Made by a program: the position numbers and the translations under genes. From NCBI RefSeq assembly GCF_009296025.1, contig NZ_CP045178.1:7936001-8000000 (forward strand): a DNA stretch of 64,000 bases. Reading direction: 5' to 3'. This document shows positions 9,002 to 18,352 of this stretch, in pieces (positions within the stretch are counted from its first letter, which is position 1; each line of letters opens with the position of its first letter). Under the pieces are notes generated by a model. That model worked only from the letters and a program-made list of their open reading frames with translations, did no database searches and had not been told where the DNA came from. Source of the DNA: Streptomyces tsukubensis (GTDB lineage: Bacteria; Actinomycetota; Actinomycetes; Streptomycetales; Streptomycetaceae).

Positions 9002-9081
9002 GTCAGCCCTGCCGTCGGCCGCCCTGCTGCCGTCAGCCCTGCCGTCGGCCGCCCTGCTGCCGTCAGCCCTGCTCCCGTCGG
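9002..9081. repeat. 30-base tandem repeat downstream of the SWIM gene
   Basis: Two identical 30-base copies (9002-9031 and 9032-9061), starting GTCAGCCCTGCCGTCGGCCG, followed by a partial third copy. The repeat lies just beyond the stop of the minus-strand SWIM gene, with no spacers as in CRISPR. Confidence 0.75.
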
Positions 9082-9093
9082 CTCTCGTCCCCG

Positions 9094-10452
9094 TCAGTCC
9101 TCACCCCCACCGTCCTCGTCCCCACCGGCCGCAGCCATCGCCGCCGCGGGATCCGAGGTCGGCGGACCCGCGGGCGCCCACCGGCCCCGCTCCTTGCGGT
9201 AGGGCCACCAGCGGCCGTCCGGTGCGAGCCTCAGCTGCGCCGAACCGCCCTGCACGCTCCAACGGTTGCGGGCCGCTCGCAATACGGGCCCCTCCCCGCC
9301 GTCCCAGGCCGCTTCCAACGACGCACGCGCGCGGGCCTTCGCCTCGCCCGACGGCGTCCACTCCTCCTCCAGCACGGCGAGACCGGCCGCGCCCCCGTAC
9401 CGCCAGGCCCTGACGGCGAGCGCGAGCCCCTCCCCGTCCCGCCCCGAACCGGCTGCCAGCCGCGCGGACAACACCGCCGTAACCGACCCCGAGGCCAGTC
9501 GTGCGGCGTCCTCCTCCACGGTCGGCTCCGTCGGCACGGGCCGTGTCGCATGTCCCGGCGAGAGCGCCTCCGCCAGCAGGGCGTGAGCCGTCGCAGCGGC
9601 CGCCGTGGCGAGGAATTCGAGCGCTTCTGCCTCCACACCGGGCTCCGGCGGTGTCTCCGTGTCCAGCACGGGCGGCAGGCCGGGCTCTGGGGGCAGCGCG
9701 GGCGGCGGTGGCAGTGCGGGCAGCAGCACACTCGCCGCGTAGGCCTCCTCGGCCGATACCCCCGGCACCTCGGGGCGCGGACCGCCGGGCACCTCGTCCG
9801 GTGGCGCCCCGTACGTGGCGCTGCGTTGCTGGAGTTCGTCGAGCAGGGCCCGTTCACCGCGCCCCCGCAACAGCAGCAGTACGAAGGGATCCTGATCGAG
9901 GAGGCGCGCCACCTGATAGGAGAGCGCCGCCGTGTGGGCACAGTGGTCCCAGGCCTCGCAGCCGCACTCAGGCTCCAGATCGCCCACACCGGGGAGGAGG
10001 TCGACCCCGGCCGCCGCCGCGTCCTCGACGAGATGGGGTGGCATCTCCCGCTCCAGAAGCGCCGCGATGTGTCCGGCGCGCTCGACGGCCATGGAGAGGA
10101 ACCGGTCCCATTCCTCCTCGCCGAGCTGTTGGAGGAGTACGTCGGACCGGTGGCGCGTGCCGTCGCGGTCCTGTACGACGGCCGTTATCCGCCCAGGGCG
10201 TATGGAGACCGCGCCGACTCCGCCGCCACGCGCCAGTTTCCGCCCGGCCTTCAACTGACCTGTGTCGAGAGCCGTGTCCTCAAGTGCCTTGAGCCAGGCG
10301 TGTCCCCACCATGTGGTGGTGAAGCCCCGTCCCTGGGCCGGGGGCAGGGCCTCGAAGGTCCGCTCCCGCGCCTCGGTCACACCCTGGCCGCCCTGGTCGT
10401 GCTCCCCTCCTTCGCCGAGGTCCGAGGCTGTCGCCTGCTCCCGTACGTTCAT
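9094..10452 (-). CDS. SWIM zinc-finger protein partnered with the SNF2 helicase
   Basis: A 452-residue cytoplasmic protein with a SWIM-type zinc finger (ECGCEAWDHCAHTAA, about residues 150-165), a fold that binds nucleic acid or protein. The N-terminal half contains TTWWGHAWLKALE, typical of the actinobacterial SWIM family that accompanies SNF2 ATPases. The C-terminal half is alanine/proline-rich, and the end is a Gly/Asp/Glu tail. The ATG at 10452 overlaps the stop of the helicase gene (ATGA), so the two are translationally coupled and probably act together on DNA. The biological role of the pair is not established. Confidence 0.85.
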   Translation of the reverse strand: MNVREQATASDLGEGGEHDQGGQGVTEARERTFEALPPAQGRGFTTTWWGHAWLKALEDTALDTGQLKAGRKLARGGGVGAVSIRPGRITAVVQDRDGTRHRSDVLLQQLGEEEWDRFLSMAVERAGHIAALLEREMPPHLVEDAAAAGVDLLPGVGDLEPECGCEAWDHCAHTAALSYQVARLLDQDPFVLLLLRGRGERALLDELQQRSATYGAPPDEVPGGPRPEVPGVSAEEAYAASVLLPALPPPPALPPEPGLPPVLDTETPPEPGVEAEALEFLATAAAATAHALLAEALSPGHATRPVPTEPTVEEDAARLASGSVTAVLSARLAAGSGRDGEGLALAVRAWRYGGAAGLAVLEEEWTPSGEAKARARASLEAAWDGGEGPVLRAARNRWSVQGGSAQLRLAPDGRWWPYRKERGRWAPAGPPTSDPAAAMAAAGGDEDGGGED

Positions 10453-13433
10453 CGTGTTCCTCCCCGCAGCTCGACCAGATCGGCGAGTTCGGCGTCGGTC
10501 AGTTCGGTGAGCGCCGCCTCGCCGGAACCCAGTACGGCGTCGGCCAGCGACTGCTTCCGCGTCAGCATGTCCGCGATTCGGTCCTCGATCGTCCCCTCGG
10601 CGATCAGGCGGTGCACCTGGACGGGTTGGGTCTGCCCGATCCGGTAGGCGCGGTCGGTCGCCTGCGCCTCCACCGCAGGGTTCCACCACCGGTCGTAATG
10701 GATGACATGGCCCGCCGCCGTCAGATTGAGCCCCGTGCCCGCGGCTTTCAAGGACAGCAGGAAGACCGGTACTTCTCCGTCCTGGAAGCGCTGGACCATC
10801 TCCTCCCGCTTCGCCACCGGGGTCCCGCCGTGCAGGAACCGCGTGGTCACGCCCCGGGTCGCGAGATGCCGTTCGATCAGCCGCGCCATGCCCACGTACT
10901 GCGTGAAGATCAGCACTCCGGTCTCCTCGGACAGGATCGTGTCGAGGAGTTCGTCGAGCAGTTCGAGCTTTCCCGAACGCCCCGGGATCGTGGGCCGTTC
11001 CTCCTTGAGGTACTGCGCCGGGTGGTTGCAGATCTGCTTGAGAGCGGTGAGCAGGGTGACGATCAGACCCCGGCGCTCCATGCCGTCGGCGTCGGAGATG
11101 GCCGCCAGCGTCTCGCGCACCACCGCCTCGTACAGGCCTGTCTGTTCCGGTGTGAGCGATACGGCCCTGTCGGTCTCCGTCTTGGGCGGCAGTTCTGGCG
11201 CGATACCGGGATCGGACTTGCGCCTGCGCAGCAGGAACGGGCGTACCAGCCGGCCCAGCCGCTCGGCGGCGGCCGGATCCTGGCCGCTCTCTACCGCCCG
11301 CGCGTAGGTGGTGCGGAAGGTGCCGAGACGGCCGAGCAGCCCCGGTGTCGTCCAGTCGAGGAGAGCCCACAACTCGGACAGGTTGTTCTCCACGGGGGTG
11401 CCCGTCAGGGCGACTCGGGCCTGCGCCCCGATGGTCCGCAGCGCTTTCGCCGTGGCGGAGTACGGGTTCTTGACGTGCTGCGCCTCGTCCGCGACGACCA
11501 TGCCCCACCGCTGGGAGGAGAGCCTGGCCGCGTCCAGTCGCATGGTCCCGTACGTGGTGAGAACGAATTCTCCGTCCTCCGGAGTTCCCAGTTCTCGCCC
11601 GGGACCGTGGTAGCGACGTACGGGCGTGCCGGGTGCGAACCTCTCGATCTCCCGCTGCCAGTTGCCCATCAGCGAGGTGGGACAGACCACCAGGGTGGCC
11701 CCCGCGGTGGCCGCTTCCTGCCCGCGGTGCAGATGCAGCGCGATCAGCGTGATGGTCTTGCCGAGCCCCATGTCGTCGGCGAGGCAGCCACCCAGACCCA
11801 GCGATGTCATGGTGGTGAGCCAGCCGAGTCCGCGCAACTGATAATCGCGCAGCGTCGCCCTGAGAGCTGCCGGCTGAGGGACACCCGCTGCCACGTCGGG
11901 GTTCTCGGGGTCCGCGAGGCGGTCCCTGAGGGCGGCGAGCCACCCCGTGGGCCTTACGTCGACCCGGCGGCCCCCGACCTCGGTGGAACCGGTCAGCACG
12001 GCGCTCAGCGCGTCGACGGGTGTGACCTTGCGGTCCTGACTCTCGCGGGCGCGGCGGGCCTCCTCGGGGTCGATGAGAACCCAGCGGTCGCGGAGACGGA
12101 CAAGGGGACGGCTCGCCTCGGCGAGGGTGTCGAGTTCGGCGCGTGAGAGTTGCCTGTCGCCCAGGGCGAACCACCAACTGAAGGCGAGCAGCGCGTCGGA
12201 GGTGAGGAAGGAAGGGGCGTCCGATCCGGCGGCCCCAGGCGTCCCCGCGTCCGAGGGGCGGGTCTCCTCGCCGCTCTCGGGGTGCGAGGGGCCGATGACC
12301 GCGGTGGCCGTGAGGTCTCGCAAGAGGTCCTTCGGCCAGTGCACCTCGACCCCGGCGACGGCGAGTGCGCGGGCCCCCGGTCCCAGCAGGTCGGTGACTT
12401 CCTCGTCGGCCAGTTCCAGGGTGTCGGGTACCGCGGCTGACAGCAACGGCGCCAGCGGCGGCCAGGAGCGAGCGGCCCTGCGCAGCGCGAGCAGGGCGTC
12501 CATCCTCGCCCGAGGCCCGAACGCGCCCCCGGTGCCCGCCCATACGTGGGCGGCGTCCGCCACCAGGGCGGTGTCGCCGACGCTGTGGACCTGGAGGACC
12601 GCGTGGAATGCCCCCGCGTCCGCGGCCTTCGTCCCAAGGCCCGGAACCTCGACACGGAGCGAGAGGCGCACACCCGCGTCGTGCCCGGCGGCGACGTCGG
12701 CGGCCCAGCCGCGCTGCTCGGGGACGTGCTGCGGCTCGACGGCCGCGTAGGCGGGGCCGCCCGTCACGAGACCGGCCGCGGGCGTACGGGGCAGAGTGTC
12801 GGCGACGGCGTCGAGGAAGGCGCGGAGCAGGTGTTCGGGCTCAGGGAGCATGACGGGTGCGGTAGCGGTACCGCGGCCGACCCCGCCCGAGGCTCCGTCG
12901 GAGTACGCGCCCGTGTCGGCCGGGGGCAGCGGGGTGGCGTGTGCCTCGGGTGGCATCGCGGCGGCGAGCTCTCGTACGCGTTCCCTGTCGTCGGAGCGCA
13001 GCGGCCCCGCGCGCCACGCGTCGTGGTCGCCCGCGCTGAGGCCGGGCAGCAGGAGCCCGCGGGCGGCGAACTGGAGCGCGAGTACGGCGGCCGCACCCCA
13101 GAAAGCCGCCGTACGGTCGGCCGAAGGGAACGTCCTCGCCCGCGTGAGGACGGGCAGGGCGACCCGCACGGGGAGCAGAACGACTGGTACGGCGGCGGTC
13201 AGAGGGGGCGCGTCCTGGTCGCTGCCGTCCCGCCTTTCGGTGTCGGTCGAACCGGGATCGGCCGAACCGGGATCGGGAAGCGCCAGATCGAGTTCGCCGT
13301 GGTCACCGCTCGGGATGGCGGGTAGGGGCGAGCCGTCCGGCTGCCAGAACGCGAGGGCGCCGCCGCGGGCGGGGTCGGCGGGCACGAAGACGACGGAGCA
13401 GCGGACGAGTTCGGAGATCTCGGAGGGTGACAC
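10449..13433 (-). CDS. SNF2/HepA-family DEAD/DEAH-type helicase
   Basis: ATP-dependent DNA translocase of the SWI2/SNF2 superfamily, about 994 residues. The N-terminal half is the bacterial SNF2-associated region. The ATPase core shows LADDMGLGKT (motif I), VVADEAQHVKN (motif II), ALTGTPVENN (motif III), and GTGLNLTAAGHVIHYDRWWN with YRIGQ (motifs V-VI). I chose the GTG at 13433. The frame is open to 13646, but the extra residues read poorly and run into the desaturase promoter region. Coupled to the SWIM gene by a 4-base overlap. Proposed roles include chromatin remodelling or recombination. Confidence 0.9.
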   Translation of the reverse strand: MSPSEISELVRCSVVFVPADPARGGALAFWQPDGSPLPAIPSGDHGELDLALPDPGSADPGSTDTERRDGSDQDAPPLTAAVPVVLLPVRVALPVLTRARTFPSADRTAAFWGAAAVLALQFAARGLLLPGLSAGDHDAWRAGPLRSDDRERVRELAAAMPPEAHATPLPPADTGAYSDGASGGVGRGTATAPVMLPEPEHLLRAFLDAVADTLPRTPAAGLVTGGPAYAAVEPQHVPEQRGWAADVAAGHDAGVRLSLRVEVPGLGTKAADAGAFHAVLQVHSVGDTALVADAAHVWAGTGGAFGPRARMDALLALRRAARSWPPLAPLLSAAVPDTLELADEEVTDLLGPGARALAVAGVEVHWPKDLLRDLTATAVIGPSHPESGEETRPSDAGTPGAAGSDAPSFLTSDALLAFSWWFALGDRQLSRAELDTLAEASRPLVRLRDRWVLIDPEEARRARESQDRKVTPVDALSAVLTGSTEVGGRRVDVRPTGWLAALRDRLADPENPDVAAGVPQPAALRATLRDYQLRGLGWLTTMTSLGLGGCLADDMGLGKTITLIALHLHRGQEAATAGATLVVCPTSLMGNWQREIERFAPGTPVRRYHGPGRELGTPEDGEFVLTTYGTMRLDAARLSSQRWGMVVADEAQHVKNPYSATAKALRTIGAQARVALTGTPVENNLSELWALLDWTTPGLLGRLGTFRTTYARAVESGQDPAAAERLGRLVRPFLLRRRKSDPGIAPELPPKTETDRAVSLTPEQTGLYEAVVRETLAAISDADGMERRGLIVTLLTALKQICNHPAQYLKEERPTIPGRSGKLELLDELLDTILSEETGVLIFTQYVGMARLIERHLATRGVTTRFLHGGTPVAKREEMVQRFQDGEVPVFLLSLKAAGTGLNLTAAGHVIHYDRWWNPAVEAQATDRAYRIGQTQPVQVHRLIAEGTIEDRIADMLTRKQSLADAVLGSGEAALTELTDAELADLVELRGGTR

Positions 13434-13698
13434 GGTGGGCGGCCTGAACGCTGCGATGACACATTCCTCAAATTTGACTACTGAAGCCGGAGTCGCCGAG
13501 GGTATCCCACGAGTAAGGGAAATTCGATCCCCCGATGGTGTGATCCGCGCCACCAAGGGGGAGGGATGGTGCGGCCAGCACCACCTTCGGGAGGGGTTTC
13601 CCCCAGGCGGAACACGGGTGGTGGCTTCATGGTCGCGCAAGGTCACAGGGCCGTACGTTTCCAGGGTCAGTCAGACCACCAGGAAATCCGGAGACCCC

Positions 13699-14772
13699 AT
13701 GACCCACGTGGCCACGGCAGCCGCAGCACCCAGCGCACGCGGGTCCGGCGGCGCACCGTCCGTATCCCCCTCCGCCGGGAGTGAGTTCAGTCCGCTGCTG
13801 CGGACCGTCAAAGGGCAGGGCCTCCTGGACCGGCGCAAGGGGTGGTACACACTGGCCATCGCCGTCAACGCCCTGACGCTCGCCGCCGTCGTCACGGGCA
13901 TTGTCCTCATCGGTGACTCCTGGTGGACGCTGTTGCTCGCGGTGCCGCTCGCGGTCTTCTCGTCCCGCACCGCCTTCATCGGGCACGACGCGGGACACGC
14001 CCAGATCTCCAGCGACCGCGGGGTCGGGCGGCTCCTCGGGCTCATCCACGGCAATCTGCTGCTCGGTATGAGCTGTGCCTGGTGGAACGACAAACACAAC
14101 CGCCACCACGCCAACCCCAATCACGTGGAGAAGGACCCCGACGTCAAGGCGGACGTGCTGGTCTTCTCCGTCGACCAGGTCCTGGAGCGCAGAGGCTTCA
14201 GGCGCTGGCTCACCCGCCACCAGGCCTGGCTGTTCTTCCCCCTGACTCTGCTCGAAGGCGTCGCGCTCAAGGTCTACGGCTTCCAGGATCTGCGCAGGCA
14301 GGCACCGCGCGAGCGTCTGGTCGAGGGGGCGCTTCTGCTGCTGCACGTCGCCGCCTACGCGACGCTGCTCCTCACCGTCCTGTCGCCGGGCAAGGCCGTC
14401 GCCTTCGTCGCGATCCACCAGGCGCTGTTCGGCCTGCACCTCGGGATGGCCTTCGCCCCCAACCACAAGGGCATGGAGATGCCTGACCCGGACAGCGCGG
14501 AGCGCTGGGGACATCTGCGCAGGCAGGTGCTGACGTCACGCAACATCAGGGGCGGACCGCTGACCGACTGGTTCCTCGGCGGCCTCAACTATCAGATCGA
14601 GCACCACCTCTTCCCGAGCATGCCGAGGCCGCATCTGCGACTCGTCCAGCCGATGGTCCGCGCCCACTGCCGTGACCTCGGCATTCCCTACGCCGAGACA
14701 GGGCTGGTCGAGTCCTACCGTCAGGCTCTCGGGTACATGCACGAGGTCGGCGAGCCGCTGCGGGAGATGTAG
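13699..14772 (+). CDS. Membrane fatty acid desaturase (acyl-CoA/acyl-lipid type)
   Basis: Integral membrane di-iron enzyme that inserts double bonds in acyl chains, 357 residues. The three histidine boxes are clear: HDAGH at about residue 97, HNRHH at about 135, and QIEHHLFP at about 300. Paired hydrophobic segments surround them (TLAAVVTGIVLIG, TLLLAVPLAVFSS, LLLLHVAAYATLLLTVL). I start at the ATG at 13699. The frame is open far upstream, but that part overlaps the SNF2 gene. A ferredoxin and reductase would be needed and are not adjacent. Single gene or with the small membrane protein downstream. Confidence 0.92.
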   Translation: MTHVATAAAAPSARGSGGAPSVSPSAGSEFSPLLRTVKGQGLLDRRKGWYTLAIAVNALTLAAVVTGIVLIGDSWWTLLLAVPLAVFSSRTAFIGHDAGHAQISSDRGVGRLLGLIHGNLLLGMSCAWWNDKHNRHHANPNHVEKDPDVKADVLVFSVDQVLERRGFRRWLTRHQAWLFFPLTLLEGVALKVYGFQDLRRQAPRERLVEGALLLLHVAAYATLLLTVLSPGKAVAFVAIHQALFGLHLGMAFAPNHKGMEMPDPDSAERWGHLRRQVLTSRNIRGGPLTDWFLGGLNYQIEHHLFPSMPRPHLRLVQPMVRAHCRDLGIPYAETGLVESYRQALGYMHEVGEPLREM

Positions 14773-14911
14773 AGAACCCGCGCCTCAGGGTTGTCTCGGG
14801 GTTCGTTCAGGGTTTACTCAGGGACCGGACAGCACGGGAGACGGAACCACGGAGGACGTGTTGCCGTTCTCAGTGCAGAGAGCGGCGGTAGCCGCGAAGG
14901 AGGCGACGCAC

Positions 14912-15094
14912 ATGTCGAAGAACGCGAAGGTTGCCGCGGGCGGTGCGGTGGTCGGGCTGATCCTGCTGATCTGGCTCCCCTGGTGGGCCGCGATCCTGAT
15001 CGTGCTCGGAGTGCCCACGGCGGCCTATCTGACACTCGACCCGGCACAGCGGCGCAGGCTGCGCCGTGTGACCCGTAAGGAGATCGGGCGCTGA
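14912..15094 (+). CDS. Small membrane protein, 60 residues
   Basis: Unknown function. It starts MSKNAKVAAGG, has a hydrophobic segment or tight hairpin (VVGLILLIWLPWWAAILIVL and following residues), and ends in a basic tail (RRRLRRVTRKEIGR) expected to stay in the cytoplasm. The start has an excellent ribosome site (GAAGGAGG at 14896-14903). It lies 139 bases after the desaturase on the same strand. Similar tiny proteins are widespread in streptomycetes; no function is inferred. Confidence 0.75.
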   Translation: MSKNAKVAAGGAVVGLILLIWLPWWAAILIVLGVPTAAYLTLDPAQRRRLRRVTRKEIGR

Positions 15095-15184
15095 TGTGCG
15101 CCCCGGGGCCCGGCGAGCCCGGCTGGGCCTGCCTGCCCCCGGGTCAGGGCCAACGCCGGCCGGCCGGGCGGCGACCTTGTCGAG

Positions 15185-15997
15185 TCAGGACGGCCGCACC
15201 GCCACGTGGTCGAGTGCCTTGAGCAGACCGGGCAGTTCGGGCCCCCGGCCCACCGGAAGAACCTCGCCTGGTTCATCGTCGAGGAGCACGAAGGCGATGT
15301 CGTCGGTCCTGGCGATCATGGACCAGCCGGGCCCGTCGACGCGCAGAGTCCGTGCCCGCGCGTGCGCGAAGGTGGAACGTATCCGGCCGGGCGGCGGAGG
15401 TGTCTCGACGTAGGCGTGCGCCTCGGCGAGCACCCGGCGCAGACCGGCGTGGCCCTCCCCGTCGGACGGGCCGGTCTGGCCGCCGGCCGTCGGCGTGAAC
15501 TCCTCATCGTCTATCTGCTCGCGCCATACCGACCACTGGAGAGCGACCTCGTCGGCGCCGAGCCGCCGCTGCGCCGGACCCCAGACGTCGCCGGCGGGCG
15601 GAGTCAGCGGCGGACGATCCTCCGACTCCGGGGCGGGGTCGTACGGAGCGGGCACCCCGGGGGCGGTGACCGCCAGCGCCAGCGGCCAGCCGGGCAGTCC
15701 CGCGACCACGGTGCTCGCGCCGGGGGAGAGGTCGTACTCCATGCCGCAGTCCCAGGAGGCGATCGCGACCGCGACCAGGGCCACGTCGTCGACCACCACG
15801 GTCCACCGGGCCCCCGTGCCGTCCTGCCCCAGAACCAGCCCGTAGCCGTCCGCGATCGGCGCCAGCTCCAACGCCCGGCACGCCTCCGGATAGTCGTCGC
15901 CGAGAACACTCGGGAACTGGGCCGGCGTCAGCAGTACTGCGGTCAGTACGTACAGAGCTTCCTCATCGGCGCTGGCCCTCTCGTCCGTCCCGGCCAT
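15185..15997 (-). CDS. Conserved hypothetical protein, acidic, 270 residues
   Basis: Not recognised beyond streptomycete-type conserved hypothetical. The ATG at 15997 has a good ribosome site (GGGAGG about 6 bases upstream). No signal peptide or membrane helix. The protein is acidic and alanine/proline-rich, with a folded-looking N-terminal half (WTVVVDDVALVAVAIASWDCG) and C-terminal half (GPGWSMIARTDDIAFVLLDD). These may be two copies of a related beta-rich fold, possibly secretion- or immunity-type, but this is speculative. Codon use is strongly coding-like. Confidence 0.75.
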   Translation of the reverse strand: MAGTDERASADEEALYVLTAVLLTPAQFPSVLGDDYPEACRALELAPIADGYGLVLGQDGTGARWTVVVDDVALVAVAIASWDCGMEYDLSPGASTVVAGLPGWPLALAVTAPGVPAPYDPAPESEDRPPLTPPAGDVWGPAQRRLGADEVALQWSVWREQIDDEEFTPTAGGQTGPSDGEGHAGLRRVLAEAHAYVETPPPPGRIRSTFAHARARTLRVDGPGWSMIARTDDIAFVLLDDEPGEVLPVGRGPELPGLLKALDHVAVRPS

Positions 15998-16214
15998 CGC
16001 ACCTCCCCGTCGCTCGGTCTGTCGGCTGGTCCGTCGGCGCACCCTAACCAGTCGGTAACCTGCCCGTCGAGGGTGTACACCGATGCACGCCGAATGTCCG
16101 GAGCGGAGCATTCCGGTCAGCGGGACCGGCAGCGGAGGGGGAAGCGTAGGTGGGGGTGGAGGTGGCCACGGCCCGCGCTCGATGGCGACCTTCCAGGACC
16201 GAGGGAACCCCGGG

Positions 16215-16841
16215 TCAACGCGGGGCGGCGTCCAGACGTACCGCCAGAGCCAGGAAGCGGTCGTCCACGTCGGTGTACGAGGTGAGCCGCCAGCCCGAGT
16301 CGGCCAGCAGCTCACGCAGCCGCGGCTCGGCCCGCAGATCGTCAGGCGTGATCCGCCGGCCCTGACGTGCCGCCAGGGCCGCTCTGCCGATGGGGTGGAA
16401 GAGAGCGAGCCTCCCGCCGGGAACCACGACCCTGGCCAACTCGCGAAGGTCCTCGTCGGGGTGCGGGAGATGGGCGATGAGCCCGGCGGCGAAAACGGCC
16501 TCAAGGACAGCCGTACGGAGCGGAAGCCGGGCCGCGTCGGCGACGAGCAGCCGTCCGGCCCCGTCCCTGCCCGCGCGGACCGCCGCATCGAGCATCGCGG
16601 GTGTCAGGTCCGCGCCGAGTACGGTGCCCGCGCTGCCGACGGCGGCCCGGAGCGGCGGCAGCGCGCGACCCGTACCGCACCCGACGTCGAGCACCGCGTC
16701 GCCGGGCCGGAGCCCGAGTTCGGAGACGGCGGCCTCGTAGGCCGGAGCGTCGTCGGGGAATCGAGAGTCCCAGTCCGCCGCGCGGGCGGAGAAGAACTCC
16801 TGGACGTGCGTGTGGTCATGGTCATGGCTCATGCCGGACAT
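16215..16841 (-). CDS. Class I SAM-dependent methyltransferase
   Basis: A 208-residue cytoplasmic methyltransferase of the Methyltransf_11/25 type. Motif I is VLDVGCGTGRALP (about residues 51-63), followed by the acidic motif II region LGADLTPAMLDAA and the post-motif VVVPGGRLALFHPIGR. It begins with a histidine-rich MSHDHDHTHVQEFF. Downstream of the two flavin monooxygenases on the same strand (gap 103 bases). Substrate unknown; a role in sulfur-compound detoxification would fit the neighbours but is not shown. Confidence 0.85.
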   Translation of the reverse strand: MSGMSHDHDHTHVQEFFSARAADWDSRFPDDAPAYEAAVSELGLRPGDAVLDVGCGTGRALPPLRAAVGSAGTVLGADLTPAMLDAAVRAGRDGAGRLLVADAARLPLRTAVLEAVFAAGLIAHLPHPDEDLRELARVVVPGGRLALFHPIGRAALAARQGRRITPDDLRAEPRLRELLADSGWRLTSYTDVDDRFLALAVRLDAAPR

Positions 16842-16944
16842 GATCTCCCGCCTCGGGAGCGCGGGCGACGGTGCGACCGCCGTCCGCGCCCCGGATCACC
16901 CCAGGCGCCCGACCCTCCCGCTCGGCGTCCCCGTGGCCGACCGC

Positions 16945-18330
16945 TCAGGATGCGGTTCGGGCCGCCGTCTCCCGGTCGGCGCCCGGCTCAGGCACCGCGA
17001 TTTTGAGGTGGTCGCGGAGTGTGGTCCCCTCGTACTCGGACCGGAACACTCCGCGCTCCTGGAGCAGGGGCACCACGGTGTCCGCGAACTCGTCGAGACC
17101 ACCGGGGGTGACGTGCGGGACGAGGATGAACCCGTCGCTAGCGTCGGCCTGGACGAAGGAGTTGATGGTCTCGGCGACCGTGGCCGCCGTGCCGACGAAG
17201 GTCTGCCGGTTGCCGGCCTCGATCACGAGATCGCGGATCGAGAGACCTTCCGCCTCGGCGCGCTCGCGCCACTCCCTCGCGGTCGCTGTCGGGTCCCTGA
17301 ACATCCGGACGCTGGCCCTGCCCCGCGCCACCGTGTGTTCGCCCGTGTCAGGATCGATATCGGGCAGCGGTCCATCGGGGTCGTAGGCGGACAGGTCCCT
17401 GTTCCACACCTGCTCAAGGAATTTGATGGCCGTCTGACCACTGACCTGGCTGCGCCGCACCTCACGTGCCCGTTCGTGGGCTTCGGCGTCCGTGTCCCCG
17501 AGGACGAAGGTCGCGGAGGGGAGGATGAGCAGCTCGTCGGCGGTCCTGCCGTACCGGCCGAGGCGGCCCTTCACGTCGGTGTAGAACGTCTTGCCCGCGT
17601 CCAGGGTGCTGTGCCTGCTGAAGATGGCGTCGGCCGTGGCAGCTGCGAACTCGCGCCCCTCCTCCGAGTCGCCCGCCTGGAAGATGACGGGACGTCCCTG
17701 CGGACTGCGCGGAACGTTGAACTGCCCGGCTATGTCGAAGTGCTCGTCGCGGTGGTGGAAGGATCCGGCGTCGGCATCCCGCAGGAAACGCCCTGTCTCC
17801 TTGTCGGCGACGATCTCGTCGCCCCGCCACGAGTCGAACAGCGTGTGCGCGGCCGTGAGGAACTGCTTGGCGCGGGTGTAGCGGTCCTCCTGCGCGAGGA
17901 AGCCGCCACGGCGGAAGTTCTCACCGGTGAAGGCGTCCCACGAGGTGACGACGTTCCACGCGGCGCGGCCCGCTGACAGATGGTCGAGGCTGGCGAACTG
18001 CCTGGCCACCTCGTACGGCTCGTTGAAGGTGGAGTTGATCGTGCCGGTGAGGCCGATGCGGTCGGTGACCGCGGCGAGCGCGGTGAGCACGGTGAAGGTG
18101 TCCGGCCGCCCCACGACGTCCAGATCGTAGATCTTCCCGCCCTGCTCGCGCAGGCGCAGGCCCTCCGCGAGGAAGAGGAAGTCGAACTTCGCCCGCTCCG
18201 CTGTGCGCGCGAAGTGGGCGAAGGACTCGAACTCGATGTGACTGCCGGCCGCGGGGTCGCTCCACACCGTCGTGTTGTTGACGCCGGGGAAGTGGGCCGC
18301 GAGATGTATCTGCTTGAGAGGCTTACTCAT
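16945..18330 (-). CDS. NtaA/SnaA/DszA-type FMN-dependent monooxygenase
   Basis: LLM-class flavin monooxygenase using reduced FMN from a separate reductase. The 461-residue size and motifs (IHLAAHFPGVNNTTVW, FDFLFLAEGL, LDHLSAGRAAWNVVTSWD, GRPVIFQAGDSEEGR, HVTPGGLDEFADTVVPLLQ) place it with the NtaA/SnaA/DszA subgroup. That subgroup cleaves nitrilotriacetate, thioether or aromatic sulfur compounds. I start at the ATG at 18330. It lies 22 bases after the companion LLM gene, both behind a sulfur-type leader peptide, so scavenging of organosulfur compounds is the likely role. Confidence 0.9.
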   Translation of the reverse strand: MSKPLKQIHLAAHFPGVNNTTVWSDPAAGSHIEFESFAHFARTAERAKFDFLFLAEGLRLREQGGKIYDLDVVGRPDTFTVLTALAAVTDRIGLTGTINSTFNEPYEVARQFASLDHLSAGRAAWNVVTSWDAFTGENFRRGGFLAQEDRYTRAKQFLTAAHTLFDSWRGDEIVADKETGRFLRDADAGSFHHRDEHFDIAGQFNVPRSPQGRPVIFQAGDSEEGREFAAATADAIFSRHSTLDAGKTFYTDVKGRLGRYGRTADELLILPSATFVLGDTDAEAHERAREVRRSQVSGQTAIKFLEQVWNRDLSAYDPDGPLPDIDPDTGEHTVARGRASVRMFRDPTATAREWRERAEAEGLSIRDLVIEAGNRQTFVGTAATVAETINSFVQADASDGFILVPHVTPGGLDEFADTVVPLLQERGVFRSEYEGTTLRDHLKIAVPEPGADRETAARTAS

Positions 18331-18352
18331 GATCGGTCGGTTTCCCTCCGGC

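Noticed and set aside
9002..9081. CRISPR array
   Set aside because: The copies are adjacent without spacers.
9094..12543. 1149-residue minus-strand frame covering SWIM and SNF2 regions
   Set aside because: Only the part from 10452 down is real (SWIM). The upstream part is out of phase with the SNF2 gene and has arginine/glycine-rich nonsense.
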